A DNA stretch of 64,000 nt from Takakia lepidozioides (GCA_030704615.1 CM060732.1:18044001-18108000), one strand, 5' to 3'; shown: positions 53,816 through 64,000, numbered from the stretch's first letter. Program-made: numbers and translations. Notes: generated from the letters alone by a model not told the origin.

Positions 53816-54870
53816 CTGGGACATGAACAACCAGATGTGACAGGCATCTGGTGGGATCATGGTGGTTGGACCATTAAAGAATTTGAAGTGAATCAAATTC
53901 CCTGTGGAACGAAGGAAGAAAGATTGTCCAAACAATTCTTTCAAGGTTCTTGGAATTGCCAGACGGATGTAAAGAAAATATTCTTAAACGAGTGCATGAT
54001 GCTGATCCAAAATGGGGTCTGGAGAAAGGAGTGATAAAGATTTATCAGGTAGCCTGTAGAGGAAGAGCACGTTGGTTACCAACATTAGTTTATGTGATAG
54101 CGTTGCTATCCATTAAACGAGTAGAGTTTGAAGGCTGGGAAGAAAGAAAGGTGAATGTTTATACTCATATGCATGAAGAGCTTGTACTGGTAAAGAATTG
54201 GATTCCAAAGGATATTTTGTGGATCAAACTCACACCAAGAACAGCTTTTCAGACTTGTTTGCCATATGGTTATATGGTAACGGAGACTTCAAGTATAGCC
54301 AAGGGTGCATTGAAGCTTGAAAGAAACCCAGGCATATACGAGAGATATTACAGAAGAGAGTTTTGGTTATTGCCACATTAAAAGAAAATGAAAGACATGG
54401 GACATGAGTGATGAAAGAGAAGCTAGACGACAGAGATATTCATCAAAAAGAGAAAGCTATCTGAAAGCTAATTATCCATATCTTTGGGAGAGAGGAATAG
54501 ACATAGGGGAATCATCTGGACCTCTCACACCATCAAGATCAAAAAGTGCTTCACCTATACCGGAAGAACTAGAGTTGGATGCCACTCCTTCTGTTTCTTT
54601 GCAAGAAAATTAAGGGAATTGGTACAGGAAGAAGATCAATCACGAGGTGAAAGATCTGAGGTACATCCTTGGATAAAAGACTTGATAGAAATCTTTGATA
54701 AGAGTTGGCATGGAACACCAAAAGCAGGAACTCTAGTTTCTGAAGCAGAAGATGAAGAAGGAGAAGAGGATGTGGCAGAGCCAACGGAGAGTTCAGACTC
54801 TCCAACACCATTACAGTTGAGTTACATGAGTGTATATTGGAAAGGGTGGTTTTGCCCGTGTTGGTTGTAA
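53816..54870 (+). pseudogene. ORF upstream of gag (large gypsy element)
   Basis: Three overlapping frames (about 53816-54034, 53950-54381 and 54404-54870) read as one protein broken by small indels. Recognisable character: 'GWTIKEFEVNQIPCGTKEERL', then 'RWLPTLVYVIALLS', then a basic 'REARRQRYSSKRESYL' and a Ser/Glu-rich acidic end. I know no domain for it. Some large plant gypsy elements carry an ORF before gag, so it may be that or an extended Gag N-terminus. Confidence 0.5.
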
Positions 54871-55289
54871 CGCCATCTGTGGCCCTACCTTCTGCCCACT
54901 GACAGGTGCTGGCACCCTTGCTGGTGCTGGTCCTTCTGGACCTGTTGTTTTTGTGGTGGATCTTCCACCAAGTGGTGGCCCTTGAGCACTCCTCTTGCTT
55001 CTGGTCCCACGATATTCACAGTATTCCCAGCTTCAGTTGCACTACTTCCCACACTCCCTGTCCCCCCAGAGCCAGATCCAGGCAGTCCGCCTGATCCCCC
55101 TGAGCCGACACCTTTGTTGGCCTGTGATCCAAGTGCTCCACTTGATCCAGGTCCAACGGGTTGGGATGTCCTGGTTGTAGTCTCAACCTCAGCTGTTGGG
55201 TCTACTTCTTCATATTCTTCCTCTTCTAATTTCTTCTCTCTGTTTTCATCCTCCAAGTTCTGCCCTTGGGTTTGGGGATCCCGATGTAC
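54871..55289 (+). other. Pro/Gly/Ser-rich linker before Gag
   Basis: Low-complexity stretch; in the plus direction it reads Pro/Ser-rich ('PVPPEPDPGSPPDPPEP') with frame changes. A Gly/Ser-rich frame also stays open on the minus strand. Taken as a disordered Gag linker. Confidence 0.4.
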
Positions 55290-56590
55290 ACATTAGCCAA
55301 TTTGAGCACATGTGTATAGTGAACAATGAGAATGGCGATGATGCCAAGATGAGACTGTTTCCTTGTTCACTTATCAAGAAAAGCAAGTGAATGGTATGCA
55401 AGATTCCCTGATAATCATTTCCTAACCTGGAATGGCTTGAATACAGCATTTCGAAATAGGTTCATGACAAGTAAAACTGAGGATGAAGTGTATGGAAGTT
55501 TACAACAGCTGAAGCAGAAGAAGCATGAAACTGTTGAAGAGTATATGGAGAAGATGGAATTGATGATGAAAAAGCTGGCTGCAGTACCAGCGCCCGGTTT
55601 ACAGAAGACTTGGTTTGTGAGTGGATTAAGACCAGAGTTGCAAAAGAAAGTGGATATGTTACCCCATAATACAGTGGAGGAGGCATTTGAAACTGCGAAC
55701 AGAATTGAGCAATTGGGAATGCTCAGGAGAGAGAAAAAAGAAGATGAGGACTCTGAGGATGAGTCAGATGAAGAAGAAGAGCAAGAACTAAAAAGAAAAG
55801 AGTAAGAGAAAGGAGAAGTTGAAAGGGATAACTATGAAAAAAATTGGAAGAAATCTTGAAGAAGTATGCCACAGAGGCTGCAACACATTGGAGGAGGGGT
55901 GTATGGTGTGCAAAGTTGCCAGAATGAAGGCCATACCACCACAGAATGCCACATGAAGGAGAAACACTGTACTATCTGTAAAATGGATAACCATTCTACT
56001 GAGAATTGTTACTACAACAGGAAGGGACAGCTGCAAGAGAACCTAGGCAAGTAGAGGGTGCATCAGGTGCAGCCCCAGCCAAGAAGAAATAATGATCAGG
56101 ACCACTATGGTAGGTCTGGTGGTTTAACAATGGCATGGAAGGGAGAGGTAATTCAAGAGGGAATTACCAAGGAAATTCCAGAGGCAACTATCAGGGTAAT
56201 CCAAGGGGGAATTACCAGCCCGGGAATCAGGATTATAGAAATAATCCAAGAACAGACCAAGGGCGAGGACCCAATGGTGAAGAGCTATGTTACTATTGTA
56301 ATCAGCCAGGACATCGCAAGGCAGCCTGTTCATTCTGGATAAGACACCAGAATGAGATGAGAGCTCCTGTGAATGAGGGCCCAGTGGTGGCAGCTCACAT
56401 GGTTAGGCCATGTGTTGTACCAGAAGTAAGTACAATGATAGTAACAAGAAGTAAAGCCAAACTAATACCTCCAGTAGAAGAGGAAGAAGATGAGAATGGA
56501 AGTGGCAATGATATGCCTGAAGATGAAGAGACTTGGAAAGATGAGAAGGAACTGCACAAGGAAGTGGCAGATACTATAAGGGAAATGTAA
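55290..56590 (+). pseudogene. Gag of the large gypsy element
   Basis: Retrotransposon Gag domain: 'VHISQFEHMCIVNNENGDDA' near 55285, 'SEWYARFPDNHF' near 55385, 'LQQLKQKKHETVEEYMEKM' near 55500. One extra A near 55378 shifts the frame. Then an acidic Lys-rich stretch and CCHC knuckles 'CTICKMDNHSTENC' near 55970 and 'CYYCNQPGHRKAAC' near 56290. Further frame changes lie near 55800-55870 and 56060-56135. It would form the particle and bind element RNA. Confidence 0.85.
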
Positions 56591-56630
56591 AAGAGTACTG
56601 ATATTCCTGTGGCAGATTCCTCTGATTCGG

Positions 56631-58223
56631 ATGGAGAAAAAGAAGGAAGTGAGGAAGAAAGGAAAAAAAAAAGATGCAGACATGCAAAGTAATGAAGAGA
56701 CTTTGGCTGCGGTAATATGTCAGACCAAAGCAGAAATTACCATTGGACAGCTATTAGCTGTGGCACCTTATTGTAGGCACAGGCTGTATCAGGCAATCAA
56801 TCGAATTGCCCAAGAGACAGGAAACACAGACCTGAACAGCAAGGTGACCAGTTATAATGTGAAGCCGGAAGGGCGAGAACCAGTCATGGACTTTGATGAT
56901 TCTATGCCAGTAATCCAATTGAGAATTGGAAGCACAGAACTAACTGATGTACTGATAGATGGTGGTTCTGGAGTAAATATCATGACAGACCAATTAAGGA
57001 AGAAGCTTGGTCTAAGTAACATGAAACCAGCCCCATTTACAGTAACAATGGCAGATCAAAGAAGTGTACAGCCATTGGGATTAATAAGAGGAGTTAAGAT
57101 ACAGATACAGAAAATGATCTTTATGATCACAGTAACTGTATTAAAAATGGATGAAGTCATGGAGGCTTACTCCTTATTATTGGGACGTCCGTGGCTGAAA
57201 CAGGCCAGGGTATTCCATGACTGGAATTCTCAGTTACTAACTGTGCATAATGGGATGCACGAGATACAAATTACCACAAAGAAATCTAGTAGATTACCTG
57301 CTACAAGAAGACCTCGAGGAGTCAGAGAGTATGACTGGAGAGGAGGACTGGATGAGGAGCAGGAAGCTACCCTATTTGCTGCACACCCAGAATGGGAGCA
57401 GGTTGCGGAGATGCGGCTGGAAAGCCTAAGTTGTTTAAGAGGTATCTGCTGTGGTGTAGTGTCGGCAACACCAATTGAAGAGGAAACCAGCAGTTACCCA
57501 CCACATTTCTATGAAGAAAAGGAGGGAGAGATAGAAATCCTAGAAGAACCAGCCACTGTGAGCTTAAAGGATGAAGTGGTGACTGGTTGGACAATCACAG
57601 CTGATGAGCAGGTGAGAGAAGTAAATGTGGGAACTCAGGAGGAACCGAGAATGGTGAAAGTAGGAGCTGATTTGGAGCCGGAATTCTTCGAAGAAGCTAA
57701 AAGCTTGTTCATCAAATACAGAGATGTATTTGCTTGGAGCTATGAGGATCTAAAAGGGATACCACCTGAAGTCTGTCAGCATAAGATTGAACTGGAACCA
57801 GGGTCAGTACCAATCAAGCAGGCGAGGTATAGAATGAATCCCAACTACGCACAAAAGGTTGGAGAAGAGATAAAGAAGTTGGCTGAGGCTAAGTTTATAT
57901 ACCCAATAGAGTATACAACTTGGTTGTCACCCATTGTTATAGTTCCAAAGAAGAATGGCAAGCTAAGAGTATGTGTGAACTATAAGAAGCTGAATGCTTG
58001 TACGAAGAAAGATCCTTTCCCTTTGCCATTCACAGAAGCAGTATTAGACACTGTGGCAGGCCATGAGATGTACTCATTCATGGATGGCTTCAGTGGTTAT
58101 AATCAAGTGCAAGTGGCAGAAGAAGACCAAGGGAAAACAGCTTTCATCACAGACTGGGGGCTTATGCATACAAAGTCATGCCCTTTGGACTTTGTAATGC
58201 ACCAGCGACCTTTCAGAGAGTGA
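56631..58223 (+). CDS. protease and RT (N-terminal part), large gypsy element
   Basis: Frame of 530 codons without a clear ATG at its start; it continues the Gag-Pol frame. Protease motif Asp-Gly-Gly in 'LIDGGSGVNIM' near 56955, then 'LLLGRPWLKQA' near 57174. RT starts near 57780 ('HKIELEPGSVPIKQ', 'KKNGKLRVCVNYKKLN', 'FMDGFSGYNQV'). It ends early at TGA 58221-58223 because one G is missing near 58160. The RT catalytic block follows in the next frame. Confidence 0.85.
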   Translation: MEKKKEVRKKGKKKDADMQSNEETLAAVICQTKAEITIGQLLAVAPYCRHRLYQAINRIAQETGNTDLNSKVTSYNVKPEGREPVMDFDDSMPVIQLRIGSTELTDVLIDGGSGVNIMTDQLRKKLGLSNMKPAPFTVTMADQRSVQPLGLIRGVKIQIQKMIFMITVTVLKMDEVMEAYSLLLGRPWLKQARVFHDWNSQLLTVHNGMHEIQITTKKSSRLPATRRPRGVREYDWRGGLDEEQEATLFAAHPEWEQVAEMRLESLSCLRGICCGVVSATPIEEETSSYPPHFYEEKEGEIEILEEPATVSLKDEVVTGWTITADEQVREVNVGTQEEPRMVKVGADLEPEFFEEAKSLFIKYRDVFAWSYEDLKGIPPEVCQHKIELEPGSVPIKQARYRMNPNYAQKVGEEIKKLAEAKFIYPIEYTTWLSPIVIVPKKNGKLRVCVNYKKLNACTKKDPFPLPFTEAVLDTVAGHEMYSFMDGFSGYNQVQVAEEDQGKTAFITDWGLMHTKSCPLDFVMHQRPFRE

Positions 58224-58226
58224 TAA

Positions 58227-59264
58227 GTGAATCTTTTCATGAGTATCTGGATGATTTCATGCAGGTGTTTTTTGGATGATTTCAGTGTGTACAGCTCTAA
58301 GAATGAGCACTTGCATAAATTGGAGTTATGCCTGGCCAGATGCAGGATGAGAGGTCTGGGCTTGAATCCAGAGAAGTGTACTTTCTGTGTGAACTCAGGG
58401 GTGCTTCTGGGACACATTGTGTGTAAGAAGGGACTTCTTGTGGATCCCAGGAAGACAGAGTCCATTAAAGTCTCTCCACCACCAGTGAATGTTAAGAGTT
58501 TAAGGAGATTCCTTGGGCAAACCAGTTATTACAGAAGATTTGTCAAAAGGTATGCACAAATAGCAGCACCATTGAGCAAGCTTCTGAAGAAAGATGCAGT
58601 GTTTGCTTGGACAGCTGAATGTCAACAGGCGTTTGAGGAACTTACACTGTCAGTAACAACTACACCTGTGCTGATTAACCCTCACTGGCATGTAGTATTT
58701 CATGTTCACTGCGATGCATCAGGAGAAGCGTTGGGTGCGGTGTTAGCCCAGAATGTTACAGGGAATATAGATTCACCTGTGTACTATGCTAGCCGATTGA
58801 TGAACAGTGCTGAGAGGAACTATAGTACAACGGAAAGAGAAGCATTGGCAATGATTTATGCAGTCAAGAAATTCAGGCATTACCTATTGGGAAGAAAGTT
58901 TATGTTTTATGTGGATCACCAGGCTCTGATATATCTGGTAAACAAACCTTTGATAAGTGGAAGGATAGCGAGGTGGTTAATAATCTTGCATGAGTTTGAG
59001 TTTGAGGTTATTTACAAGCCTGGCCGTTTGCATCTTGTGGCAGATCATTTGTCACGACTAACAACAAGAGAGGCCGCCACAGGAGTGGACGATCAGTTAC
59101 CTGATGCGAGTTTATTTGTAATGGAGGTGCAAGGAAGTGCAGATGAATGGTTAGATTGGCATGGCCAATCAGATACTACCTTGCTCATGGTCAGTGCCCA
59201 CCTAGTTATGGTAAGGAGCAGAGGAAGAGAATTGCTATCAAAGCTTTACCTTATACTATGGTAG
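58227..59264 (+). pseudogene. RT palm end and RNase H, large gypsy element
   Basis: RT catalytic Asp-Asp in 'FLDDFSVYSS' near 58267; one extra T lies just before it (near 58270). Then 'NPEKCTFCVNSGVLLGHIV', 'LGQTSYYRRFVKRYAQIA', RNase H 'FHVHCDASGEALGAVL' near 58700, 'STTEREALAMIYAVKKFRHY' and 'ALIYLVNKPL'. A frame change near 59170 leads to integrase. Confidence 0.88.
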
Positions 59265-60364
59265 GAAGCAGAATGTATAAGTTAGGACCTGATGGAGTAC
59301 TAAAACGATGCTTGTACCACCATGAAGTAAATAAAGTCTTGGAGGAAGTTCATAAAGGAGTGGCTGGAGGTCATTTTGGAGAAGAGACTACCAGTAGAAA
59401 GATACTACTCGCAGGATACTGGTGGCCTACTTTGTTCAAAGATGTACATGAGTATTGTCAGAAGTGTGATGAATGTCAGAGGCTAGGACCTTTGCAGAGA
59501 TCTGGAAGAATGGCCTTGCATCCTACAATGCCTACGGAACCATTTCAGAAATGGGGACTAGACTTTGTTGGACCAATTAATCCACCATCCAAGAATACAC
59601 GAAACAGGTACATAATTAAAGCCACTGATTATACTACAAAGTGGGTGGAAGCTAAAGCTTTGAGGGACAACACAGCCAAGTCCACAGCAAGGTTCCTGTA
59701 CGAGAACATACTTACACTTTGGATGTCCCTTAGAATTTATCAGTGATCAAGGAAGTCACTTCATGAATGAGACCATTGAGTTGTTGACTAAAGAGTTTAT
59801 GATTGTGCATAGAAAGAGTACAACATATTACCCACAGGGTAATGGGCAGGCAGAGGCTACCAACAAAATACTATGTACTATCTTGGCTAAGATAGTCAAT
59901 GCAAACAGAACGGATTGGGATACAAAGCTGCTGACAGCTTTGTGGTCATACAGGACTTCATATAAAGTCACCACTAAGTATACACCATTCCAATTAGTTT
60001 ATGGTATGGAAGCCTTACTTCCAGTGGAATTCTGTTACCTACCATGAGAACGGAGTGGGGAAAAAGAATGGAATTGCAAGACTCCATCAAGGTCAGGAAA
60101 CATGAATTATACCATGTGGAAGAAGTACGTGCTGATGCAGCTGATAATATGACAAGAATTCAGATGAAGCGAAAGGAACAGTTTGATGAAGGAAAATTAA
60201 AGACTTTTAAGACGGGGGATTTGGTTCTATGGTTGCAGAAGAAAGGAAAGATTCAAGCTTCTAAGCTCAAATCACCGTGGAAAGACCTTATGTCATACAA
60301 AAGATGTATGATAACAACACCGCCATGTTACAAACCATTAACAAAGAAATGCTGGGAAGAGTGA
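59170..60364 (+). pseudogene. integrase, large gypsy element
   Basis: HHCC domain ('[21 protein letters not shown]', 'CQKCDECQR'), Asp in '[11 protein letters not shown]' near 59558, Asp in 'ISDQGSHF' near 59740, Glu in 'NGQAEATN' near 59845, then 'LWSYRTSYKVTT' and 'FQLVYGMEALLPVE'. Frame changes lie near 59720 and 60045. After 60044 comes a helical tail ('RKEQFDEGKLKTFKTGDLVLW'). No chromodomain or PHD finger is seen after it. Confidence 0.88.
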
Positions 60365-60525
60365 ATGCAAATAAGTTGAAGGGGTACAGTGGTATCCATG
60401 ACAAACCCCTGCAGCATGATTTGCATGTTGAACCGCAAGAGCAGTCACGGGCTGCACCAGTGTTACGAACGGAGTATGGAACACTTGTCGCTAGGCCCAG
60501 CATATATGACCAGGGGGCAAAACAA

Positions 60526-60860
60526 ACGTGACACAGCCTATCACAGCCCAGCAAGGCGCACACACCTAGCAACATCACAACAAAACACATCACACACATC
60601 CCAGCAAGGCGAACACACAGCCTATCACAACACCATCAAGGCGTAACACAGCCATCACTCCCATCACGGCGTGACACAGCCTATCACAGCTACCACAGCG
60701 CAACTCACACCTATCACAGCTTACCACAGCGCATCACACACCCTATCACAGCTTACCACAGTGCATCACAGCCTATCCAGCGTAACACAGTATGACACAG
60801 CCTGTCACAGCTCAACACAGCCTACTAAAGTTACACGATCCATAGAATCAGTGACAAGTG
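60526..60860 (+). repeat. CACAGC-rich low-complexity block after integrase
   Basis: Words 'cacagcctatcacagc' and 'gcgtaacacagc' repeat to about 60830. Similar to the block inside the 5' LTR. The sequence following does not match the LTR end, so this is probably not the 3' LTR. Confidence 0.85.
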
Positions 60861-61292
60861 GACACATAAAAACTTCAGGAAAATGGCTGAAGGAAGAGGA
60901 AACGGAAATTAATTTAAAAATAACACGTGGAGGTCAGGGTGCGACACACAGCAGAGAATGAAGTGCAAGACAGGTGTCAAAAAGAAAGAGACAAGAACGG
61001 CCGTCAAATGGGATGAAAGGCGGGCCCATTAATGAATACGGAAAAAGGGAAACGGAACGAACGGCAAGTACAGAAAAGCCGAATCATGTCGCATGTGTGA
61101 TCCTAGTGGACTATCCAACAGGGAAAGTCCACTAAAGAAGATAAAGTTAAAATCCAGTCACAGCAGATACAGCCAATAGAAAACCAGATAAATGATCAAG
61201 AAAATGGAGGGAAATTGAGTGCAAGAGGCGGCGTCGTTCTGAGTAACGGGCGTCTCGACAGGACAGGCCATAAATGCTATAACTTGGAAACT
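60861..61292. other. non-coding spacer after the CACAGC block
   Basis: About 430 bp without a recognised motif. An open frame from 61215 leads into the next ORF without an ATG. Confidence 0.4.
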
Positions 61293-61766
61293 ATGGAGGA
61301 ACTAACAGACTATACGCTCGCAATATTACTTACGCAGTGGCATAGACACGAAACGACAGAGCAGAGCTTTTCTCTTGAGCAATGCTTGCAAGCCCCGCAG
61401 GCTTACAAGAGATTACCCATACCTTTCTGCGGCAACCATACGTTTATGCTTTGTGCACTACAGGCATTCCTGCAGTTGTTACAGCCAAAGCAGTTCTGTG
61501 AGTCTAAGATGAAGAGAGTGAGAGGAATGGAGGAAATCAGGGTGAAGAGCACCACAATTCTGCAGAAACAAACGATGGCTACTCCACAGGCGATAAAGAT
61601 ACTGGAGGAGCTGAGATTGGAAGGATTGCAAAGCCTAGATTGGACACTACACCATAGACAGTACATGTTACAATTTTTGCAGAACTTTGAGCCAAGGACA
61701 GGAACAACAACGGTGAAGGGAGTTGAATTAATGATTACTCCCCTATACCTCCAGCAATTGTTTTAA
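61293..61766 (+). CDS. post-integrase ORF 1, unknown
   Basis: First ATG at 61293 in a frame open from 61215; about 157 codons to TAA 61764-61766. Gln/Leu-rich helices ('FLQLLQPKQF', 'YMLQFLQNFEPRTGTTTV'). No zinc knuckle, signal peptide or membrane segment seen. Sense orientation, about 0.9 kb after integrase. Could be part of an extra Gag- or Env-position gene of the element. Function unknown. Confidence 0.55.
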   Translation: MEELTDYTLAILLTQWHRHETTEQSFSLEQCLQAPQAYKRLPIPFCGNHTFMLCALQAFLQLLQPKQFCESKMKRVRGMEEIRVKSTTILQKQTMATPQAIKILEELRLEGLQSLDWTLHHRQYMLQFLQNFEPRTGTTTVKGVELMITPLYLQQLF

Positions 61767-62045
61767 TTGCCAGCAGGTCAGGTGCATGTGGGGGAACACA
61801 GGGCAAGACTGCAAATAGGGGACTTATTCCAAGAAGGGAGTTTCTTTAAAACTCAGGGTTATGCTTGTACCAAAGCTGTGTACCCAGGGTTAAAAGAGAT
61901 AGAGGTCCAGGTATTGAAGTTCTGAAAATGACTATAGCAGAGAGTACTACTACTGCAAGAGTACAATCCTATCATAGTGTCTGGCCCAATCATTGCTCAA
62001 ATAATCCTTAATTCTGGCATACTTAATGCACAAGAAAGGAAGGAA

Positions 62046-63128
62046 ATGGGAGTGTTTGAGCCAGAAACAACTGCAATGGAAGAGCAAGGCTCTTCACACA
62101 GTGAGGGTGGACTAGCAGCACAACCCGAGACTAAGAGGCAGAGAAGGGGAAAGACTGTAGTGGCGGATCCACTGGCTTCACGGATTCCGCATGATAATGT
62201 TTCCCAAGCTCATGACCAGGAAGGGGCACAGCAGCACAAAAGAATGTTATTACTGGAAGCAGGACCTTCAGAGAGGGAGGAGGAAGTTACTTCTGCATCA
62301 CAGCCAACACAGCCACTTGAACGACTTGTCACAAGGTCACAAGTTATCCATGCAGCTCAACCCGAAATAATTGATTTGGAAAGTGAAGGGATAGATATTC
62401 CAACTACAGAACAGATAGTGGCAGAAATAGAGAAAGGGGACCTTCTCTATGAATATTCTGGTCTGGCCAAGGAGACAGAATTCCCAGAGGTGCAACAGTT
62501 GCCCAAGGGAAATCCTGAGGTGCATATAATGCACACACCTGTGTTGGAGGTACCACAGGCGGAAGGTCATGACACTGTAACACCAGTCATAGATGAAGTA
62601 GTTCAGGAAGAAAATCCGGTGGGACAATGGCCTGAATGGTTAGTGAGACATCATACTGTTGAAGATCGGGAGGAACAGCAACAACCTCACCATGATGACC
62701 CTCAACAGGCAATGCTGATGAGTTCCATAGGCAGGACACTTAATTTGTTGGGGACTTATGTCAAATCCCATGTTCCAATTACCCAATTGACAGCCTTGAA
62801 AGAGGAACTCAGGAAGGAGTTTGAGGCTCGACTTGCCACTGAGTGTGCAAACAAGGTCGATGAAGAGGTCACTCTCAAGATGAAGCAGGACTTGGGCAAT
62901 ACAGAAATGGCTTTGCAGTTGGCCAAGCAACAATTGATTGAGGCAGGCCTCGCGCAAGACCAGTTGCACGAAGCACATAAGCAACAGCTATACCAAATGC
63001 AGGTGCAGCATGAAAGCAAGTTGCAAGAACTGAATGCACTACATACGGAGTTGCAGACAGTGCATAACAGGATGGCGATACAATGTGCTACATTTACAAC
63101 TATGCTTGACCAATCAACAAAGAAATAA
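62046..63128 (+). CDS. post-integrase ORF 2, coiled-coil protein
   Basis: ATG 62046 in a frame open from 61977; about 360 codons to TAA 63126-63128. N-terminal half acidic and disordered with a basic 'KRQRRGK' patch that could be a nuclear localisation signal. The C-terminal third (about 62760-63110) has Leu/Gln/Glu heptads typical of a coiled coil ('QLTALKEELRKEFEARL', 'ALQLAKQQLIEAGLAQ'). Coiled coil continues past the stop in another frame (63129-63480), so an indel may have cut it. No family recognised. Confidence 0.6.
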   Translation: MGVFEPETTAMEEQGSSHSEGGLAAQPETKRQRRGKTVVADPLASRIPHDNVSQAHDQEGAQQHKRMLLLEAGPSEREEEVTSASQPTQPLERLVTRSQVIHAAQPEIIDLESEGIDIPTTEQIVAEIEKGDLLYEYSGLAKETEFPEVQQLPKGNPEVHIMHTPVLEVPQAEGHDTVTPVIDEVVQEENPVGQWPEWLVRHHTVEDREEQQQPHHDDPQQAMLMSSIGRTLNLLGTYVKSHVPITQLTALKEELRKEFEARLATECANKVDEEVTLKMKQDLGNTEMALQLAKQQLIEAGLAQDQLHEAHKQQLYQMQVQHESKLQELNALHTELQTVHNRMAIQCATFTTMLDQSTKK

Positions 63129-63504
63129 ACAGTCAAGCGGAAAAATGTACGAAGGCAGAAGAAGAGAATGTTGAGCAAATGAAGCTCATTGTCGATATGA
63201 AGAATACAATCTGTCACATGAAGATACTTTCAAGCAATACAGGCAGAGGGAAGCTGATCAAGAGAAACACATCGTGGAGTTGCAACAAACCATCGTGGCC
63301 AATAGAAATGAAATCGCGGTCAGTAACAAGGCTTCGAAGGAAGCCAATAATCTACTTGCTGCCTATGCGCAATTGGTTGAGCCACAGGCGAAGCGCATGG
63401 AGGCTTTACAACAGCAGTTGGAATTGTACAAGCTAAGAGAGGAGCAAACTCTCAGGGAACCACAAGCAGCTTGGTGGATAACAGCCTTATGCAGGTCTGG
63501 TTAG
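63129..63504 (+). pseudogene. continuation of the coiled coil, frameshifted
   Basis: Successive frames read 'EEENVEQMKLIVDM' and, from about 63274, 'IVANRNEIAVSNKASKEAN', 'MEALQQQLELYKLREE'. This is the same heptad character as ORF 2, broken by single-base shifts. Confidence 0.55.
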
Positions 63505-63553
63505 CACAAGGGCCAGTAGAGGGCAAAAGCCCACGGAAGCTCACCCAAACGAG

Positions 63554-64000
63554 ATGAATGAGCTCAGACTGCAGGTGCAGAACATTGCCACAACTACTAT
63601 AGACAATGTCTATAGTAGGATAGCAGAGTTACAAGAGGATGTAGACGGACTCCAGACTCAAGTGGAAGACCTCACTTCAAACATCGACCAAAGAGTCTAT
63701 ATCCCTCAGGAACAGCTAATGGCTTCTTATTTGCAAGCCAGAACTCTGGCTTTTCAGTCTTCACAGGAGGTGCAGGAGATGCCAATGATACAGGAGCCAG
63801 TACCACCACCACCACAACAGGTCAGTGTACCAATAGCTGAACCTGTGGTTACTACAACCACACCACAGCCACCACAGCCGGAGGTATGGGGCAATGCCGC
63901 TTTTAACCCACCTAAAACTCCAGCTGCAAGGGAGTACAGCAGGGCTATGCTTATGCCCTTCAACCAAATTCCCATCATGTTGGATTTGGCTTGGAAAGAA
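63554..64000 (+). CDS. post-integrase ORF 3, partial at the window end
   Basis: ATG 63554 opens a frame that is still open at 64000 (149 codons). Coiled coil ('RIAELQEDVDGLQTQVEDL'), then a Pro/Val/Thr-rich stretch ('EPVPPPPQQ', 'TTTTPQPPQPE') and 'MLMPFNQIPIMLDLAWKE' at the edge. Probably the third part of one long protein with ORF 2. It may equally be the gag start of a neighbouring element. Function unknown. Confidence 0.5.
   Translation, partial: MNELRLQVQNIATTTIDNVYSRIAELQEDVDGLQTQVEDLTSNIDQRVYIPQEQLMASYLQARTLAFQSSQEVQEMPMIQEPVPPPPQQVSVPIAEPVVTTTTPQPPQPEVWGNAAFNPPKTPAAREYSRAMLMPFNQIPIMLDLAWKE

Larger units (their letters stand above)
52801..64000 (+). mobile_element. large non-chromodomain gypsy element, runs off the window
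   Basis: Inserted in chromovirus copy 3. Order: LTR, primer site, ORF1, gag with zinc knuckles, protease, RT, RNase H, integrase, CACAGC-rich stretch, then at least three sense-strand ORFs. The integrase block 'FQLVYGMEALLPVE' and the protease 'DGGSGVN' motif place it with the non-chromodomain plant gypsy group (Tat/Athila and relatives); the exact clade is not certain. No 3' LTR is visible before 64000, so the element is longer than 11.2 kb. Several single-base frame changes break gag-pol. Confidence 0.85.

Noticed and set aside
54885-55256. Minus-strand Gly/Ser/Glu-rich ORF inside the large gypsy element
   Set aside because: Antisense of the Pro/Ser-rich Gag linker; low complexity keeps both strands open. 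I considered an inversion but saw no breakpoints.
60526-61292. 3' LTR of the large gypsy element
   Set aside because: Shares only CACAGC words with the 5' LTR; the start TGTTAGAGG and the end GCGCGACA are not found here.

Overview
The window looks like nuclear DNA of a land plant that is very rich in transposable elements. Three signals suggest a seed-free vascular plant, with a fern the best guess and a lycophyte possible. Relics of DYW-type pentatricopeptide-repeat (PPR) organelle RNA-editing genes are abundant. There is one complete spliced host gene for a plant-type TFIIF beta subunit. There is also a broken histidinol dehydrogenase gene of plant type. The taxon is an inference and no search was run.

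Layout. 1-2130 is the 5'-truncated, stop-riddled copy of a Ty3/gypsy chromovirus (copy 1). 2131-7305 holds a PPR scrap, a partial LTR, an unknown broken minus-strand ORF and three tandem arrays (A, B, C) that share a palindromic GGCGCC-centred box. 7306-14254 is a full-length chromovirus (copy 2) with LTRs, tRNA-iMet primer site, gag-pol and a C-terminal chromodomain. It has a perfect 5-bp target duplication (TCCGC) and sits inside the 85-bp array C. 14255-15720 is the rest of array C plus array D, which contains an 87-bp-arm hairpin. 15858-19716 is a mosaic: an unknown acidic ORF, a chromovirus leader fragment, and a second gypsy lineage whose pol ends in a PHD finger rather than a chromodomain. 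19717-23480 is degraded, internally duplicated PPR sequence on the minus strand. 24271-25420 is an integrase fragment of a third gypsy type.

26963-29717 (minus) is the six-exon TFIIF beta gene, the only apparently intact conventional host gene. 32590-34580 is a satellite of about 137 bp per unit made from PPR coding sequence, followed by a PPR relic (34665-35224), a tRNA-like SINE, a LINE reverse-transcriptase fragment and a collapsed PPR-DYW gene (38104-39180). 39426-41327 is a long RING-H2 reading frame with two in-frame stops. 42540-44757 (minus) is a histidinol dehydrogenase pseudogene with four recognisable exons. 48961-51695 carries a broken zinc-finger ORF and a Ser/Thr/Gln-rich ORF with 51-bp repeats, cut by another chromovirus LTR at 51696. 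That chromovirus copy is in turn cut at 52801 by a large non-chromodomain gypsy element, which runs past the window end with ORF1, gag, pol and at least three sense-strand ORFs downstream of integrase.

Most genes here are parts of independent mobile elements or relics, so there is no operon-like logic. The working units are the retroelements and the TFIIF beta gene. The most interesting items are the PHD-finger gypsy, the post-integrase coiled-coil ORFs, the PPR-derived satellites and the modular palindrome arrays.
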